64,000 nucleotides of DNA from an uncultured Butyricimonas sp. (GCA_944321845.1 CALUMT010000001.1:40900-104899), one strand, 5' to 3'; positions 27,001 to 34,395 are shown, counted from the first letter of the stretch. Notes: generated by a model not told the origin, from the sequence alone. Numbers and translations are program-made.

Positions 27001-29495
27001 AAGGAGGTATTGCCCTCGTGAGCATCGAGAACGGGAAAACCGTGAAAGACATATTCCGTGTTCCCACGCGGGCAGGCAGCACGACATTCGAAATTGCGGC
27101 GACCAGCGAAATGTGCCCGAATATCTACGTGAACATCTCGCTCGTGCAACCCCAGAAAGACCGGGACAACGACAAGCCCATCCGCCTCTACGGGGTAGTG
27201 AACATCCCGGTGGAAGACCCCACCCTGCAATTAAACCCGCGGGTAACGGCCGCCGATGAAATCCGTCCTTCCAGCGACTTTACCGTCACCGTGAAAGAAA
27301 AAGATGGCAAGCCGATGACCTATTCCATTGCCGTGGTCGACGAGGGTCTCCTATCCCTCACCTCTTTCAAGACACCCGACCCCTTCTCCGCGTTCTACGC
27401 CCGGGAAGCGCTCGGGGTGAAGACCTGGGACTTTTACGATGACGTGTGCGGTTCCTATGGCGGACGATTGGAAAGCGCCTTTGCCGTCGGAGGGGACGAG
27501 GCCGTAAACATGGAGAATGCCCGGGAGACTAACCGCTTCACGCCGGTTGTCATATTCAAGGGACCTTTCACCCTGGAAAAAGGCAAGCAGCAACAACACA
27601 CCTTCCACATGCCGGAGTACGTGGGCGAAGTCCGCGTAATGGTAGTTGCCGAAGATAAGGGACGCTACGGTTCCACATCCCGCGACATCAAAGTCAATAA
27701 ACCGCTGATGCTTAACGTTACCATGCCCCGTCTCTTCACCCCCGGTGACGAGATTGAAATTCCCGTGACCGTCTTCGCCATGAAAGACAACATCAAGGAC
27801 GTGGAGGTAAGCCTGAAGACAGACGATAAACTGGAAATCATCGGCAGCTCCAGAACACAAGTACATTTCAACGGTACCGGCGAACAAATCGCCTTCCTGA
27901 AAGCCCGGGTGAAAGAGAATATCGGGAAATCAACCCTGACCTTCTCAGCCCGAAGCGGGAACGAAACCGCCCGATACTCCTGCGAAGTGGAAATACGCGT
28001 ACCGAACCCGAGAATCACCCAGGTCAAGAACCTGGAAATACCCGCCGGGAAAACCATCACCCTCGAGTCGCCCGTCGAAGGACTCGAGCCGCTGGCCACG
28101 CTGGAAGTAAGCAGCATCCCGGCCCTGAACCTCGAGCAACGGTTGAACGAACTCATCCAATACCCCCACGGGTGCGTGGAACAAATCACCTCAACGGTAC
28201 TCCCGCAACTGGCATTGAATCATCTTCTCGACCTCGACGAGGGCGATAAGGTCACCGTGGAGACCAACGTGAAAGAGGTCATCAGCCGTTTGCGCAACTA
28301 CCAGCACAGCAATGGCGGATTCTGCTACTGGATGAATTCCAAGCAGGTTTCCGAATGGGCCACCACCTACGTCACAGACTTCCTCGTGCAAGCCGAACGA
28401 CAAGGCTACCGTGTCCCCGCCGGTATGAAAAACGGGGCTCTCGACTACCTGACCCGGCAAGCCAACACCTGGCGCCAAGGTGACCGGTACGACGAACTCG
28501 AGCAATCCTACCGTCTCTACGTGCTTGCCTCGGCCGGAAAGAGCAACCTGCCCGCCATGAACCGCCTCCGGGAAATGGAATACACGAATCCCGTGGCCCG
28601 CTGGCAACTGGCCGGAGCCTATGCCCTTGCCCGCCACGAGGACATTGCCCGCAACCTCGTCGCCCATCTCCCGGCAGAAGTGGAAAAATACCGCCAATTG
28701 GGACGCTGCTACGGTTCCGACCTTCGGGACAACGCCATCATCCTGCGAAGCCTCATCGACATGGATATGCGGGAGAAAGCCTACAGCCTCATCCAGAAAA
28801 TGGCTCGCCGCTTCGCCTCCGGGGAATGGCTAAGCACGCAGGAATGCGCCATGGGACTAACCGCCATCGGACTATACGCCGGCAAATACCTGCAACAGGA
28901 TAAAGGCATCGACATTCTTGTCAACGGGAAAGCCGCCACCACGGCAAAAACAGTCTTCCAGCAGACAATCCCCGTGAAGAACGGCAAGACCTCTGTCTCC
29001 GTGAAGAACAACAGCCAATCCACCCTGCATGCGCAACTCATCAGCAGTGCCATTCCACTGGGTGTGGCAACCGACGAGGAAATGAACGGACTGTACCTGA
29101 GCGTTGACTATTACCGGAACGGCAAACCGGACAACTCCGCCATCTACAAACAGGGAGAAGACATCGTCATCGAAATCACTGTGCACAACACGGGCTCCAT
29201 CGGCCGGTACGACGAACTGGCCCTCACCTTCATGTTTCCCTCCGGCTTCGAGTACCTCAACGAGCGGCTCACTTCCGGCGATACCCCCTTCAAGGAAGCC
29301 GACAATGCCGACATCCGGGACGACAGGGTAAATCTCTACTTCTCCCTGGAACAGGGCCAGTGGAAGAAATTCCGTTTCCGCTTCAACGCCGCTTACCCGG
29401 GACATTATCTTTTCCCGGCCATCAACTGCTCCGCCATGTATGACAACAGCATCACGGCCACTCTCGCCGGAAAGCGGATAGAAATAAAGCGGTAA
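24030..29495 (+). CDS. Bacterial alpha-2-macroglobulin lipoprotein (thioester type)
   Basis: At 1821 residues this is a full-length bacterial alpha-2-macroglobulin, a protease trap held in the periplasm. The signal VIILTLLLGMFAC has a lipobox and a lipidated cysteine at residue 21. Macroglobulin beta-domains follow, with a typical MG2 stretch at GIKGFLYGERGVWRPGDDIYL. The bait/alpha-2 region starts near YSIAVVDEGLLSLTSF. The thioester motif GCVEQ is intact with the reactive cysteine at about residue 1382 in PHGCVEQ, in a helical toroid (ALDYLTRQAN, EQSYRLYVLASAG). It probably traps host or competitor proteases. The usual partner penicillin-binding protein 1C is not next to it. It is clearly richer in G+C than the genes before it. 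Confidence 0.93.
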   Translation: MIKQGISRVIILTLLLGMFACKETAKQTNQLEYSEYVTAFTGGVIRSTDPIFIRLDEGVINLKDSLKTSLQDVIKISPACPGTVSLKEGNTLEFTPDAPFKNGNTYKVSLALGKITTVPQKLGIFTFDVKILPLTYSFLGGELNTNPEDATTFYYTGTIQNSDITRDEEVEKLVSAELDNKSIAITWEHETYSHRFTVQHIERNNGVRCLRLMFDEKVQNGDIEEIAIPAIGDFYVIDVKPLNEEASSLNIILSDKVDPSQNLAGLIEIEGVDKLNFNVQGNTIRTYLPEGNHLQGVANVRIHRGIANISGDKLQDDKTFQVNFPSNKPQAEFIGKGIFSPAEGNILIPISTVGLRAIQLHVVKIFNNNTHFYLQEANYDYIRNYETRRSGRTILNKKINLVQPGQEIDLSRWQDFTINLGDYIKVEKGVIYQVELRFYKSYSTFADGTTPANGLEEENAIPKDEEAFFDGETYGYSYYPDNYNWQERDNPASDSYYTSDRFPVRNIVVTSLGLTVKGGADGKYIAAVNNLLTAEAVKDCKVVFYNYQHQKLDSAFTDKDGFATVRLKGKPFTAFASKGNDKVYLKINDASSLSYSNFDISGDVTQQGIKGFLYGERGVWRPGDDIYLSFMLEDKENLIPIGHPIIAELYDPNGNIADSRRTGRNEHGLYCFTFKTDQQAVTGYWRAVVRIGGRSFTKTIRVETVKPNRLSIEAKIPGGIMGEGSATEYIPVMTRWLHGAKTSSLKAQTGLRLTRGNTTFEGYAGFIFDDLSRAFNPSETTLFDGTTDTEGNFRIPLNTITAENAPGMLNARLTTRVYEPGGDFSISTTGFKYSPYKEYVGIKLAKSENDWYAAGKNIPLQGIVLTADGKKINNREIKVEVYALEWRWWWDAENENLSNYVNRAYRKPVWTGSFKTTNGSFSTNINLAEWGRYFVIARDEISGHTCGTTLYVSSWDNDMNIPGMASLLNLTTDKKSYRSGETIRVKFPSSEGGIALVSIENGKTVKDIFRVPTRAGSTTFEIAATSEMCPNIYVNISLVQPQKDRDNDKPIRLYGVVNIPVEDPTLQLNPRVTAADEIRPSSDFTVTVKEKDGKPMTYSIAVVDEGLLSLTSFKTPDPFSAFYAREALGVKTWDFYDDVCGSYGGRLESAFAVGGDEAVNMENARETNRFTPVVIFKGPFTLEKGKQQQHTFHMPEYVGEVRVMVVAEDKGRYGSTSRDIKVNKPLMLNVTMPRLFTPGDEIEIPVTVFAMKDNIKDVEVSLKTDDKLEIIGSSRTQVHFNGTGEQIAFLKARVKENIGKSTLTFSARSGNETARYSCEVEIRVPNPRITQVKNLEIPAGKTITLESPVEGLEPLATLEVSSIPALNLEQRLNELIQYPHGCVEQITSTVLPQLALNHLLDLDEGDKVTVETNVKEVISRLRNYQHSNGGFCYWMNSKQVSEWATTYVTDFLVQAERQGYRVPAGMKNGALDYLTRQANTWRQGDRYDELEQSYRLYVLASAGKSNLPAMNRLREMEYTNPVARWQLAGAYALARHEDIARNLVAHLPAEVEKYRQLGRCYGSDLRDNAIILRSLIDMDMREKAYSLIQKMARRFASGEWLSTQECAMGLTAIGLYAGKYLQQDKGIDILVNGKAATTAKTVFQQTIPVKNGKTSVSVKNNSQSTLHAQLISSAIPLGVATDEEMNGLYLSVDYYRNGKPDNSAIYKQGEDIVIEITVHNTGSIGRYDELALTFMFPSGFEYLNERLTSGDTPFKEADNADIRDDRVNLYFSLEQGQWKKFRFRFNAAYPGHYLFPAINCSAMYDNSITATLAGKRIEIKR

Positions 29496-29509
29496 CACTC
29501 GTTCCAAAC

Positions 29510-29556
29510 AATATACCCGTGCAAGCCCCAAGGTCGGTCACTTGCACGGGTATATT
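29510..29556. terminator. Bidirectional terminator hairpin
   Basis: A perfect 16-bp stem (AATATACCCGTGCAAG at 29510-29525 and its complement at 29541-29556) encloses a 15-base loop. It lies between two convergent genes. On the plus strand TTTTAT follows; on the minus strand the stem's own TT leads into TTTGG. Confidence 0.85.
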
Positions 29557-29573
29557 TTATCACACGGGGAGAA

Positions 29574-30488
29574 TCACTCGCTCTCCGTTTCCAGCAAATT
29601 CTTCTCTCCCGACAAATCCCGCAAATCCAGTTTCGGGGAAGGCAGGGTACACATTTTTATCGAATCCCCCCGTCCGCAGGTATAATCATACACCAGCCAC
29701 TCCTCGTCCGAAAACTCCTCCGGGGGAATCAGCCGGGCTTCCACACGCTCAAACTCCTCCGGGGTATAATGGTCCGCCAGTTTCACCAGCACGATGCGGC
29801 GGGCTATCGGGTTCTGGTTATAATCCGGAACCAGGTACAGCCCCCTCAGGTAATGAATCCGCTCCAGAAAAGGCAACTGCAGGTAAACCGTGACCAGCGA
29901 CAGATCCGGTTCCTGAAAAGCATTCAACAATAGATATAGGATCTGACGCTCCTGCACGATGCCGATACCCTCCCGCACAACCCCGTGCACGCTCTTGCGT
30001 CCCACAACAAAAGTCCGGTTATCCCCCGAGCGGGTAAAATAAAACGGTTCCGCCTTCAACGTCCTCACCGACGAGGAACAGCTGTATGACATGTATATTC
30101 CCTCCAGTTGCCCCAACTTACTTCCCGAATCAGTTGCGAACCGTTCTAGAGACCTCAGGAAAGCGGGTTGTCGCATTCCTTCCCCGACCACCGGGCCCGG
30201 GAACTCCATCACGTTCCGGTACAAATCATCCAGCATCTCCATCAGCCGCTTGCGGGAAAGATTATTCACGTTCGACAAAGCCTCCGTCAGGGCTTCCTCG
30301 AAATCCTTCACCCGGATCGCCTTCCGAAAAGCGGGCAACACCGTGGCATACAGCGCCGACAACACGCTCGGCGACAAATCCATGCTGGCTGCCACATCCT
30401 TCATCTTCACCCCCTGATGCTTCAACTGATCCAGGCGCTCGTGAATGGCCATTAACTTTTCCTGTGCCGTCATAATCTTATGATTCAT
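29574..30488 (-). CDS. Unfamiliar HTH protein divergent from phosphonate genes
   Basis: About 304 residues, no signal peptide. The N-terminal 50 residues contain a helix-turn-helix of Xre or resolvase type: HQGVKMKDVAASMDLSPSVLSALY. A helical linker follows (FEEALTEALSNVNNLSRKRLMEMLDDLY), then an alpha/beta part with EPFYFTRSGDNRTFVVGRKSVHGVV and a C-terminal region with a WLVYDYTCGRGDS motif. I do not recognise the effector part. A long frame runs upstream to 30737 but would cover the divergent gene. A minus-strand -7 box TACATTTG at 30512-30519 supports a start at 30488 (30491 and 30473 are alternatives). Its divergent position suggests it controls the hpnZ-phnX pair, which is an inference. 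Confidence 0.65.
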   Translation of the reverse strand: MNHKIMTAQEKLMAIHERLDQLKHQGVKMKDVAASMDLSPSVLSALYATVLPAFRKAIRVKDFEEALTEALSNVNNLSRKRLMEMLDDLYRNVMEFPGPVVGEGMRQPAFLRSLERFATDSGSKLGQLEGIYMSYSCSSSVRTLKAEPFYFTRSGDNRTFVVGRKSVHGVVREGIGIVQERQILYLLLNAFQEPDLSLVTVYLQLPFLERIHYLRGLYLVPDYNQNPIARRIVLVKLADHYTPEEFERVEARLIPPEEFSDEEWLVYDYTCGRGDSIKMCTLPSPKLDLRDLSGEKNLLETESE

Positions 30489-30554
30489 CATGAATACATG
30501 GTTTTCCCGCCCAAATGTAAAGAAATTCGCGGTATCGGAAAAATGAAATAAACC

Positions 30555-31613
30555 ATGAAAAGCAAAATTGCCATTTTTTATAAAACCGGTACTCCCCTCC
30601 GGATCGAGGAACAGGAGATACCGTCCCTTCGGGAAGGGGAAATACTCGTGAAAAACGAGTACTCCACCCTCTGTCGCAGTGACATCAGCACCTACACGGG
30701 CAAAAGGATAGAGAAATCGCCGACCATCCTCGGCCACGAGATAGTCGGCCGCATCGAGGCATTAGGGCCGGGCAAACCCGCCACGGACATCAACGGCAAC
30801 CCCCTGCACACCGGGGAAAGAATCACCTGGGCCATCTACGCCGCCAATCCCGACGGAGAAATGGCCCGCCGGGGCATACCGCAAAAAGCCCCCGACCTCT
30901 TCAAGTACGGCCACGAACAACTGACCCCGGACAACACCCTGCACGGGGGACTCGCCGAATACACCATCCTGCGGGCATACACCCCCGTCCTTCCCCTGAC
31001 CGAAGCCGTACCCTTACCCGCGGCAGCCATCATCAACTGCTCCGTGGCCACCGTGGCCGGCTCACTCCGCCTGGCCGGGAAAATCCGCGGCCGCCGGGTA
31101 GCCATCTGGGGAATCGGCATGCTGGGGACCATCGCCTGCGCCATGTGCAAGGAAAAAGGTGCCGCCGAAATCATCGCCATCGACGTCAACGAACAACGCC
31201 TGGCCGAAGCCAAACCATTCGGCATCACCCGGGCCTTCAACCCGGCCGATCCGGCCCTGCGCAACCTGCAGGCCGACATCACCATCGACTACAGCGGCCA
31301 CCTTCAGGCCATGGCCGCCACCCTCGATACCCTGGCCATCGGGGGCACGGCCGTGTGGGTCGGCGGAGTCTGTCCCCAACCGCGGCTTCCCATTGACACG
31401 GAAACCGTCATCCGCCGGTTACTCACCATCCGGGGACTCCACAACTACAACCGCGAGGACTTCCGCGAAGCCGTTGCCTTCATGACCGCCCACCACGGGG
31501 ACTACCCCATAGCCTCCCTCGTGCATGACGGGTTCGACCTCGACCACGCCGAGGAAGCTTTCCGCTACGCCATAGAAAAGAACCCCTACCGGGTTGGCAT
31601 CCGTTTCCGCTGA
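30555..31613 (+). CDS. Zinc-type alcohol dehydrogenase, phosphonate-associated (HpnZ-like)
   Basis: A 352-residue medium-chain dehydrogenase. The N-terminal GroES-like domain has the catalytic zinc site (LCRSDISTYTG, with cysteine and the following D, and ILGHEIVGRIE with GHE). The Rossmann domain has GIGMLGTIACAMCKEKGA and ends its second strand with acidic IAIDVNE, which favours NAD+. The structural-zinc four-cysteine loop of classical enzymes is missing. Together with the next gene, phnX, it matches the family proposed to act in phosphonate catabolism (HpnZ), where the exact substrate is unsettled. It is divergent from the HTH gene and 45 bp before phnX. Confidence 0.8.
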   Translation: MKSKIAIFYKTGTPLRIEEQEIPSLREGEILVKNEYSTLCRSDISTYTGKRIEKSPTILGHEIVGRIEALGPGKPATDINGNPLHTGERITWAIYAANPDGEMARRGIPQKAPDLFKYGHEQLTPDNTLHGGLAEYTILRAYTPVLPLTEAVPLPAAAIINCSVATVAGSLRLAGKIRGRRVAIWGIGMLGTIACAMCKEKGAAEIIAIDVNEQRLAEAKPFGITRAFNPADPALRNLQADITIDYSGHLQAMAATLDTLAIGGTAVWVGGVCPQPRLPIDTETVIRRLLTIRGLHNYNREDFREAVAFMTAHHGDYPIASLVHDGFDLDHAEEAFRYAIEKNPYRVGIRFR

Positions 31614-31658
31614 CCCCGGGGAAATCCCTACATGTAAAACAACATAAACTTCAAAAAT

Positions 31659-32450
31659 ATGAACCGAATCAAATGTATCATCATGGACTGGGCAGGCACC
31701 GCCATTGACTACGGCTGCTTCGCCCCCCTCAACGCCTTCCTCAAGGTATTCGCCGAGGAAAAGGGACTCACTATCACCCCGCGGCAGGCCCGCGAACCGA
31801 TGGGTATGCTGAAAATAGACCACATCCGGGCCATCCTCGCCATGCCGGAAGTCTCCGCTGCCTTCCTCGCCCGCCACGGACGCCCCTGGACCGAGGACGA
31901 CGTGAACGAACTCTACCGCCATTTCGAGCAACACCTCTTCGCCTCCCTGTCCGAATTCACCACCCCCATTCCCGGGGTCATCGACACCCTCGACGCCCTG
32001 CGGGACCAAGGCATCCTCGTCGGCTCCACCACGGGCTACACGGCCCGCATGATGGACATCGTCCGTCCCGCAGCAGCAGCCAAAGGCTACATCGTGGACA
32101 ACCTGGTCACCCCCGACGACACCGGGGCCGGACGACCCGCCCCCTACATGATATTCGAGAACATGAGGCGGCTCGGCATCACTTCCGTTCGGGAAGTTGT
32201 CAAGGTGGGCGACACCATCGCCGACATCCGCGAGGGGCTGAACGCCGGAGTCCACAGCGTGGGCATCATCACCGGCAGCAACGAGATGGGGCTGACCGAG
32301 GAAGAATACGCCGCCATCCCTGCCGATGAACTCTCCCGCGTGAAGGCCGCCGTCCGCCAACGCATGGAAGCCGCCGGGGCCTCCGCCGTCCTCGACAACA
32401 TCACGGAACTCCCCGCCTACATCCACCGCCTGGAAAACGAACTCCATTAA
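31659..32450 (+). CDS. phnX: Phosphonoacetaldehyde hydrolase
   Basis: A 263-residue HAD-superfamily enzyme that cleaves the C-P bond of phosphonoacetaldehyde, giving acetaldehyde and phosphate. The start MNRIKCIIMDWAGTAIDYG holds the nucleophile D10 in DWAGT. REPMGMLKIDHIRAIL carries the Schiff-base lysine K52, special to phosphonatase. STTGYTARMMDIV and KVGDTIADIREGLNAG supply HAD motifs II and IV. PhnX usually works after the 2-aminoethylphosphonate transaminase PhnW, but no phnW is in this window. The preceding dehydrogenase gene may supply or drain an aldehyde. Confidence 0.95.
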   Translation: MNRIKCIIMDWAGTAIDYGCFAPLNAFLKVFAEEKGLTITPRQAREPMGMLKIDHIRAILAMPEVSAAFLARHGRPWTEDDVNELYRHFEQHLFASLSEFTTPIPGVIDTLDALRDQGILVGSTTGYTARMMDIVRPAAAAKGYIVDNLVTPDDTGAGRPAPYMIFENMRRLGITSVREVVKVGDTIADIREGLNAGVHSVGIITGSNEMGLTEEEYAAIPADELSRVKAAVRQRMEAAGASAVLDNITELPAYIHRLENELH

Positions 32451-32502
32451 ACCTTCCCCCTGATTTCAACCGGAATCGGGACACGAAACATTTCACTACA
32501 CG

Positions 32503-32610
32503 AAAAAGCCGCCCCAAGAGAGAGTGGTAGGGCGGCTATACTTCCCTGTGTCCGGCAGGGAAGTATCTGGTTGCAATATGTGTATCCAGCGTATCTCAAA
32601 AACATTGAGA
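32503..32610 (-). ncRNA. Possible structured small RNA ending in a terminator
   Basis: Read on the minus strand this 108-base stretch is a string of hairpins: TCTCA/TGAGA (32594-32598 with 32606-32610), CTGG/CCAG (32567-32570 with 32586-32589), a perfect 11-bp stem ATACTTCCCTG/CAGGGAAGTAT (32538-32548 with 32556-32566), and finally AGCCGCCC/GGGCGGCT (32507-32514 with 32530-32537) followed by TTTTT. The last is a good intrinsic terminator for the minus strand. No coding frame explains it. No clear promoter sits directly before it, so it could be transcribed from the promoter at 32950 or be a processed 3' end. I cannot assign it to a known RNA family. Confidence 0.45.
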
Positions 32611-32643
32611 AAAAGCCGCCCTAACAACAGGGAAAGGACGGCT
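32610..32643 (-). terminator. Upstream member of a tandem terminator pair
   Basis: On the minus strand a 9-bp stem AGCCGTCCT (32643-32635) pairs with AGGGCGGCT (32622-32614), with one G-U pair, followed by TTTTT. It resembles the terminator at 32503-32537 in its stem sequence but not in its loop. It would end transcripts from the DUF3575 remnant. Confidence 0.7.
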
Positions 32644-32759
32644 TGACGGGGTTTCATCTCGAATGCCCGAGAGGAGCATGAAACTTACAAAAACAATTTT
32701 ACATATAACTATAAAAAGCTCCCCTTTAATCTTATATTCCTTTACGGCAAAATCGTCCT

Positions 32760-32897
32760 TCACAATAAAACAAATGGACACGATGACGAAGTCAGGGCGT
32801 CGTACAGCAAATTTGTCTTCACCGCCACCTTTTGGCTAAAAGCCCCTGTCGCGAAGAGGCAAAACAACAGTCCAAAAAATAGTTTTTTCATATTCAT
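32760..32897 (-). pseudogene. DUF3575 protein remnant (45 codons)
   Basis: The frame starts MNMKKLFFGLLFCLFATGAFSQ, an intact signal peptide. It continues KVAVKTNLLYDA, which is the family-typical mature start of DUF3575 outer membrane beta-barrel proteins in Bacteroidetes. The frame then diverges (LTSSSCPFVLL) and stops at 32760-32762. Family members run to about 180 residues or more, so only the first fifth remains. No continuation is visible in other frames downstream, so a deletion is more likely than a simple frameshift. A good promoter still precedes it. It could still be expressed as a small secreted peptide. Confidence 0.65.
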
Positions 32898-32949
32898 ATC
32901 CAAATTTTACTTTTTCTCGTCAATCCAAAACTTCATATCTTCTATTTCG

Positions 32950-32981
32950 CGAAGGTAGGGCAACCATTACTCATAACCAAA
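32950..32981 (-). promoter_or_regulatory. Promoter of the DUF3575 remnant, inside an inverted repeat
   Basis: On the minus strand the -33 box TTTG (32978-32981) and the -7 box TACCTTCG (32950-32957, one mismatch) are 20 bp apart, the ideal spacing. The -33 box lies in an interrupted inverted repeat: AACCATTA and AACCAAA at 32962-32969 and 32975-32981 pair with TTTGGTT and TAATGGTT at 32998-33004 and 33007-33014. This could be an operator. Confidence 0.6.
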
Positions 32982-33196
32982 TATTCTTTTAGTCTTTTTT
33001 GGTTCATAATGGTTCACGTTTCTTCGAAAACGTTTTAAATAACTACACACCAAACATTTAAACAAATCTTTTAACAGTAGTTAAACATGAGCTTATATAT
33101 TCAATAAACAATGTAAACATGAACCCCTTCCCTCATCCATCCAGCAGGATTCATTTAGTCGCCAGAAAAAAATACAGACAAAGACAACCGCTTCAC

Positions 33197-33228
33197 TTGC
33201 AAATGGCAAAAAACACTCCCATCTTTGT
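33197..33228 (+). promoter_or_regulatory. Promoter of the thioredoxin-like pseudogene
   Basis: CTTG at 33197-33200, 20 bp, then CATCTTTG at 33221-33228: each box has one mismatch to the Bacteroidetes consensus. The start codon is 51 bp further on. The stretch between 33015 and 33196 is A/T-rich and holds nothing I recognise. Confidence 0.5.
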
Positions 33229-33279
33229 CGTAAAATAGTTCAAACCCGGTACCTGCGCATACACGAAAATCAAATCACC

Positions 33280-33795
33280 ATGAACAAGACGACACTCATC
33301 CTGCTGCTGTCAGGCCTTTTCACCATTTCCTCCTGCATCAAGGACAACGAGGACAACCGCGTCATCAACCGCGTCAACGTGGGCGACACCGTTCCCCGCT
33401 TCAGCGTGAGCGATGGCAAGGGCAATACCTTCATCTCCGACCAATTCACTGGCAAGCGCTCCCTGCTCGTGTTCTTCCACACCGAATGCGGGGATTGCCA
33501 ACGGGAACTCCCGCTGGTGGACTCCGTCTGCCGGGCCTTGTCCGCAGAGGAAGACTATCTCGTCATCGCCATCGCCCGGGAAGAATCCCCGGAAGAGGTT
33601 GAAGCCTACTGGCAGGAAAACGGTTTCTCCATACCTATATATATAGACGGCGACCGTTCCGTCTATTCCCTGTTCGCCAACATGACCATTCCCCGCCTCT
33701 AGGCCATCAACGAGCAAGGGCAAGTGACCTGGATGGCCATCGAGCGGACCGACCTGACCGCGGCGGAATTAACCGCCATCATCCGGGAGCAATAA
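33280..33795 (+). pseudogene. TlpA/AhpC-like thioredoxin lipoprotein with internal amber stop
   Basis: The frame encodes a lipoprotein (TISSC, cysteine 19) with a thioredoxin-like domain: GDTVPRFSVSDGKGNTF, then LLVFFHTECGDCQRELP with the redox pair C70-x-x-C73, and the cis-proline segment MTIPRL. There a TAG stops translation at 33700-33702 after 140 residues. In the same frame the expected C-terminal part follows (AINEQGQVTWMAIERTDLTAAELTAIIREQ) and stops at 33795, giving 171 residues if the stop were sense. In relatives that position is usually tyrosine, so one base change (TAC or TAT to TAG) explains it. The fold would lack its last strand and helix if stopped. A sequencing error cannot be excluded. 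Confidence 0.8.
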
Positions 33796-34074
33796 CCGCC
33801 CCCGCCACCCCGGGGAAATTTCCCTTCCCCGGGAAAGTTACCCTTGCCCTCATTCCCTCACCTCCCCGCCTTATCCATTCCACGGGCCCCGTCCCGCCAC
33901 CCGCGAGCGCGTGGTGGTAAGCAAGGAAAAAGCCCCAAGTCTTAAATTATGGTTAAATTTTTAGCAATTTGTTTACAACCAACCCACAAAAAGACACGTT
34001 TTCGGGCTCACTCCTGACAACCAGGAGGTAATCGCTGTATTCCAACAAGATACCTCCTGTTTTCATGCACTTAC

Positions 34075-34118
34075 TTCCCTGTAAGTTCCCTGCAAGTTCC
34101 CTGTAAGTCTCCTGCATT
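34075..34118. repeat. 11-bp tandem array, TTCCCTGyAAG
   Basis: Units TTCCCTGTAAG, TTCCCTGCAAG and TTCCCTGTAAG begin at 34075, 34086 and 34097, and a decayed fourth, TCTCCTGCATT, at 34108. An inverted copy of the core, CAGGGAAC, follows at 34121-34128 and can pair with GTTCCCTG of the third unit. Confidence 0.85.
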
Positions 34119-34276
34119 GCCAGGGAACATTCAGCAAACAAAATCACAACATTCTGCAAGCATAATTAAGATTCATTTAATCTTCCCCGAATAATCCCCC
34201 ATCATTCCCTGCCTCGTGTCCCCCTCATCCCTCCCGCACGTCAACCGCCCTCACCCTGCCAACAGACCACGGCCCA

Positions 34277-34320
34277 ACCAGCAGGTGACCAGCAAGTGAA
34301 CAGCCCCCGACCAGCCGGTA
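34277..34320. repeat. 11-bp tandem array, ACCAGCrrGTG (degenerate)
   Basis: ACCAGCAGGTG and ACCAGCAAGTG are adjacent at 34277 and 34288. In the same phase AACAGCCCCCG (34299) and ACCAGCCGGTA (34310) are decayed copies. The period is again exactly 11 bp, though the unit is unrelated to the array 200 bp away. Confidence 0.6.
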
Positions 34321-34363
34321 AGCCCAACCCGCAAAAAGGAGATACCTCCAATAGCAAAAGGTG

Positions 34364-34395
34364 AAAAAAGAAGCGGGACCCTCGAAGAGTCCCGC
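34364..34395 (-). terminator. Terminator of ddl
   Basis: The stem GCGGGAC (34395-34389 on the minus strand) pairs with GTCCCGC (34379-34373), with a 9-base loop, followed by TTCTTTTTTC. It lies 39 bp after the ddl stop codon. Confidence 0.8.

Larger units (their letters stand above)
33796..34370. other. Gene-free interval with short repeats
   Basis: No convincing coding frame lies between the thioredoxin-like pseudogene and ddl, which converge on it. The first half has C-rich runs (33796-33930). An inverted repeat CAGGAGGTA/TACCTCCTG lies at 34022-34030 and 34051-34059. Two different 11-bp arrays follow (listed separately). The look is of decayed, repeat-carrying DNA, not a lost gene that can be named. 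Confidence 0.6.

Noticed and set aside
31419-32447. A 342-codon minus-strand frame opposite hpnZ and phnX
   Set aside because: It is rich in G, V and D as expected for antisense of G+C-rich genes, and the plus strand has clear PhnX catalytic motifs.
32596-32781. A 61-codon minus-strand frame
   Set aside because: It runs through the terminator hairpin at 32610-32643 and has no family resemblance; it does not continue the DUF3575 sequence.
33953-34159. A 68-codon minus-strand frame over the TTCCCTG array
   Set aside because: There is no ribosome site or promoter, and it is built largely from the repeat units.
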